A DNA stretch of 18,275 nucleotides from JABDJL01 sp047614505 (lineage in GTDB: Bacteria > Pseudomonadota > Gammaproteobacteria > Xanthomonadales > SZUA-36), in assembly GCA_047614505.1 (NCBI GenBank), contig JBLHGQ010000054.1, forward strand, positions 1 through 18,275. Reading direction: 5' to 3'. The notes below the pieces were generated by a model that saw only the letters and a list, made by a program, of their open reading frames with translations, searched no databases and was not told where the DNA came from. This document shows positions 16,057 through 18,275 of the stretch, piece after piece. The translations under genes and the position numbers were made by a program. Positions within the stretch are counted from its first letter, which is position 1. The number at the start of each line of letters is the position of its first letter.

Positions 16057-16523
16057 TCGCGGTGATAGGGATGATTGTTAACTATGCTCCATGCCCGATA
16101 TAGCTGCTCCGCAAGAACAACCCTCACCAGTGGATGGGGCAAAGTCAATGGTCCAAGAGACCACTTGCCTTCAACGGCACCTAAACAGTCGTTCGACAAA
16201 CCATCCGGTCCGCCAATAAAGATACAAATGTCGCGCCCCGCAGACATCCAGTCTTCAAACTGTTTAGCAAGTTCTGCGGTTGACCATGTTTTGCCATAGA
16301 TATCCATGGCAATCGTCATTGCAGCTTTCGGGACGGCGCCAAGCAAGGCTTCGCCTTCCAAATTTCGCAGGCGGTCAATGTCCGCATTTTTGCCACGGCG
16401 CTGCATCGGAATCTCGGCAATATTCAGTCGCAGGCCCGGCGGGAAACGGCGAGCGTATTCCTGCCACGCAGTTGTTACCCATTGAGGCATCTTCTGGCCG
16501 ACAGCGGCCACTTTAATGAGCAT
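16053..16523 (-). CDS. rlmH: 23S rRNA (pseudouridine1915-N3)-methyltransferase RlmH
   Basis: RlmH is a small SPOUT methyltransferase. It methylates pseudouridine 1915 in helix 69 of 23S rRNA on assembled 70S ribosomes, using S-adenosylmethionine. The 156 aa begin MLIKVAAVGQKMPQW and include RRGKNADIDR (42-51), the knot motif FIGGPDGLS (102-110), LTLPHPLVRVVLAEQLYRA (127-145) and the invariant C-terminus NNHPYHRE. The frame is open to 16595, but the extra 24 residues overlap rsfS and are absent from the family, so the ATG at 16523 is the start, four bases after the rsfS stop. Coupling on both sides (rsfS before, maf after with ATGA) suggests one transcript. Confidence 0.97.
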   Translation of the reverse strand: MLIKVAAVGQKMPQWVTTAWQEYARRFPPGLRLNIAEIPMQRRGKNADIDRLRNLEGEALLGAVPKAAMTIAMDIYGKTWSTAELAKQFEDWMSAGRDICIFIGGPDGLSNDCLGAVEGKWSLGPLTLPHPLVRVVLAEQLYRAWSIVNNHPYHRE

Positions 16524-16527
16524 AAAA

Positions 16528-16920
16528 TCAAGCCGGAATGGTAGCAGTCGTAGTGGTCGAGCGTTGTCCAACGCTGGCTTCCCAGAGTTTCTCAAGGTTA
16601 TAAAAGGCTCTTGTTTGCGGAAGCATCAGGTGGACAATGACGTCATTGAGATCAACAAGCACCCATTCACCCTGCGGTAACCCTTCCACACCCAAGGCTT
16701 TATTGCCGGCTTTTTTGGCCGTGACAATCAGTTTCTCAGCCATGGACTTTACATGCCGTGTCGAATTACCAGAGGCAATCACAAAAAAATCTGTCAATGG
16801 ACTAAAGCCCGTAACATCGAGATCCTGTATGTCTATAGCTTTCATATCTTCTAAAACGGATACAACGAGATTTTGCAGTTGGGCGGACGAGAGATCGTCA
16901 AGAACAGTTTGTTTATTCAA
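16528..16920 (-). CDS. rsfS: Ribosomal silencing factor RsfS
   Basis: RsfS binds uL14 on the 50S subunit and blocks joining with the 30S, lowering translation in poor nutrition. The 130 aa show the family core: DIQDLDVTGFSPLTDFFVIA (31-50), GNSTRHVKSMAEKL (51-64), LGVEGLPQGEWVLVDLNDVI (76-95) and HLMLPQTRAFYNLEKLW (97-113). A short Ser/Thr-rich tail (STTTTATIPA, 121-130) is extra relative to E. coli (105 aa). The start appears to be TTG at 16920; no ATG or GTG occurs in frame before Met26, which would cut into the conserved fold. AAAGG lies 11-15 bases upstream, a little far. It follows nadD, but after a 101-bp gap holding a possible promoter. Confidence 0.94.
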   Translation of the reverse strand: MNKQTVLDDLSSAQLQNLVVSVLEDMKAIDIQDLDVTGFSPLTDFFVIASGNSTRHVKSMAEKLIVTAKKAGNKALGVEGLPQGEWVLVDLNDVIVHLMLPQTRAFYNLEKLWEASVGQRSTTTTATIPA

Positions 16921-16952
16921 AAGTCAGGGTTACCTTTGGGTTGCGCTGGTCA

Positions 16953-16982
16953 ATTCTAGCCTGTGAGTGTCCGGCAGGTAAA
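16953..16982 (-). promoter_or_regulatory. Possible sigma-70 promoter for rsfS-rlmH-maf
   Basis: On the minus strand TTTACC and TAGAAT are separated by 18 bp; the -10-like box matches consensus at five of six positions and lies about 32 bp before the TTG start of rsfS. It sits in the only sizeable gap (101 bp) between nadD and rsfS. It could let rsfS and the genes after it be expressed apart from holA-nadD. Motif-based only. Confidence 0.4.
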
Positions 16983-17021
16983 GAAACAGGCTGTGCAGGA
17001 TACAGGTTCAACAGGTCGTTT

Positions 17022-17669
17022 TCACTGGTAAAGTGCGTGAAATCTGATGTATTCAATTACCGCGTCGGGAAGTAGATAGCGGGGAGATTGCGCATTATGC
17101 AGCATTTGGCGAATTTTGCTTGAGGAAATGGACAGACTGGTAACTTCAAGCCTGATTACGAAGCCTGCATTTTTTACTAACATATCCGTCGCCGTAGTCA
17201 CCCACCGCCCATCAATTTCGTTCTGAAGCTCACCAGCATAGTCTTCCTTATCACCCGGGCGACTCATAATCAGCAGGTTCGAAAGCGCAAAAAGCTCTTT
17301 CCAGCGACTCCAGGTTTGCAGCTGGTTAGCCGCATCCTGGCCAATCACAAGAACCAATGGAACTTCTCCGCATTGCGCGCGTAACTCTCGCAATGTATCA
17401 ACCATATAGGAGGGGCCTGAGCGCAATACCTCCCGTTCGTCGATGGTGAATCCAGGAAGGTCTGCCAACACCAGCTTTAACATTTCGAGGCGATGTGAGA
17501 CTTTAGTTACAAGGTTAGTACGATGCGGAGGAATACCGGCTGGTAAGAACCGAAAATCATCAATACGCAAGAAATCCCGCACTTCCAATGCGGTGCGCAA
17601 ATGCCCGTAATGTACCGGGTCGAACGTGCCTCCGAAAATTGCGACTGGCTGGTTTCTTGTTTCACTCAT
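17022..17669 (-). CDS. nadD: Nicotinate-nucleotide adenylyltransferase (NadD)
   Basis: NadD joins nicotinate mononucleotide with ATP to form nicotinic acid adenine dinucleotide, the penultimate step of NAD synthesis. The nucleotidyltransferase signature GGTFDPVHYGH is at residues 13-23. LPAGIPPHR (a substrate-loop motif) follows, and the ISSSKIR motif is near the C-terminus. The frame opens at a GTG (17687), with ATGs at 17678 and 17669. I choose 17669 because its ATG overlaps the holA stop as ATGA and gives 215 aa (213 in E. coli), beginning six residues before the beta-strand PVAIFGG. The holA-nadD-rsfS order is standard in gammaproteobacteria. Confidence 0.96.
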   Translation of the reverse strand: MSETRNQPVAIFGGTFDPVHYGHLRTALEVRDFLRIDDFRFLPAGIPPHRTNLVTKVSHRLEMLKLVLADLPGFTIDEREVLRSGPSYMVDTLRELRAQCGEVPLVLVIGQDAANQLQTWSRWKELFALSNLLIMSRPGDKEDYAGELQNEIDGRWVTTATDMLVKNAGFVIRLEVTSLSISSSKIRQMLHNAQSPRYLLPDAVIEYIRFHALYQ

Positions 17670-18275
17670 GTCGCGCATAGTGCGCACACAAGGTGGTCAA
17701 GGCCATGCCATGGGTCGCCGCCTGCACGACCCTTACTTTGCTTGTCTATCAAGGACATATGGCTATAGGCATCCAATAGCTTGCGTGTGTTAACACGCCT
17801 GGCCGCCGCCCGCATCGGGTTCTGCCTGCTGCGCCAGATATTCAGTTTCCGGAATGCCAAATCTTCATTTTCGCCGGTCTGAACTGCCAGCTTGAATGCT
17901 TCCAGAATACGAAGGTCACGATATAAGGCACCAGTAATTAGTTGCAGTGGAATCCCGGTTCTACGAAGGCCCGAAGCAACTCTTAAACTGTCAGCGAGAT
18001 TACCGGCCAACACTCTTTCAACCAGCAGGAAGGCATCAAACCTGGAACTGTCAGCGACAGCTTGTAATACATCATCCTCACTAACCGGGCCCTGACCTTT
18101 GAGCAACAGTAATTTTTCAATTTCCTGCTGGGCAGCAAGTAAATTCCCTTCCAGTCGCTCTGCCAATACGAGCACTGCCTCGCGTTCGGGCTCAAGTCCG
18201 ACTGCGCGCATTCTATTATTGATCCAACCGGGCAACTCTTGTGGCGACACAGGCCAGATATCAACCCGGGTGCCC
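17666..18275 (-). CDS. holA: DNA polymerase III subunit delta (HolA), 5' end cut by window edge
   Basis: HolA is the wrench subunit of the clamp loader that opens the beta sliding clamp. About 203 codons are in view, covering the C-terminal two-thirds of a protein usually near 340 aa; the AAA+-like N-terminal domain lies outside. A GTG at 18250 is in frame, but the reading frame continues to the edge (reading GTRVDIWPVSPQELPGW), so it is not the start. The identity rests on ELPGWINNRM, then LAERLEGNLLAAQQEIEKL, followed by SRFDAFLLVERVLAGN, and the helical collar domain ending in GLDHLVCALCAT. The next gene, nadD, overlaps by 4 bases. Confidence 0.93.
   Translation of the reverse strand, partial: GTRVDIWPVSPQELPGWINNRMRAVGLEPEREAVLVLAERLEGNLLAAQQEIEKLLLLKGQGPVSEDDVLQAVADSSRFDAFLLVERVLAGNLADSLRVASGLRRTGIPLQLITGALYRDLRILEAFKLAVQTGENEDLAFRKLNIWRSRQNPMRAAARRVNTRKLLDAYSHMSLIDKQSKGRAGGDPWHGLDHLVCALCAT

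Noticed and set aside
16524..16595. 24-residue N-terminal extension of rlmH
   Set aside because: It overlaps the rsfS 3' end in another frame and is absent from RlmH; MLIKVAAVG is the family start.
1..18275. Mobile elements, CRISPR arrays, phage or toxin-antitoxin genes
   Set aside because: No transposase or integrase, no regularly spaced repeats, and no small paired toxin-antitoxin frames outside known genes were seen; gene content is core throughout.

Overview
The window is a stretch of bacterial chromosome that reads as gammaproteobacterial housekeeping DNA. The evidence is the gene content and order: tpiA-secG-tRNA-Leu-nuoA onward, holA-nadD-rsfS-rlmH, maf-rng-yhdP-tldD, and yjgA back-to-back with tldE. 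NuoC and NuoD are separate proteins rather than the fused NuoCD of enterics and pseudomonads, which points to another lineage within the class. I cannot name a genus. Nearly all genes lie on the minus strand; the exceptions are an SDR oxidoreductase and yjgA. I see no insertion sequence, phage gene, CRISPR array or rRNA, and no gap between genes longer than about 130 bp.

Layout, in the direction of minus-strand transcription (right to left). (1) 18275-16053: holA (5' end cut by the window edge), nadD, rsfS and rlmH, serving DNA polymerase III clamp loading, NAD synthesis, ribosome silencing and 23S rRNA methylation. (2) 16056-8535: maf, rng, yhdP and tldD, running on directly from rlmH. (3) yjgA (darP) on the plus strand, convergent with tldD and divergent from tldE. 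(4) tldE (pmbA), then a GTGA-coupled gene for a membrane-anchored protein with a HELLH zinc-peptidase signature that I cannot assign to a named family. (5) A plus-strand SDR gene, divergent from tpiA. (6) tpiA, secG, tRNA-Leu(GAG), then nuoA, B, C, D and E of complex I; nuoE runs off the left edge.

Several products act on the ribosome or its RNA (RsfS, RlmH, YjgA/DarP, RNase G). TldD and TldE form one metalloprotease although their genes are separated by the opposing yjgA. Short overlaps (ATGA, GTGA, TGATG) at holA/nadD, rlmH/maf, tldE/metallopeptidase and nuoD/nuoE imply translational coupling.

The points most worth a second look are the HELLH protein coupled to tldE, the tldD-yjgA-tldE layout with no visible terminator (a candidate non-contiguous operon), the long acidic SecG tail, and the joining of two gene clusters that are separate in Escherichia coli. 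No new multi-gene defence or biosynthetic system is evident.
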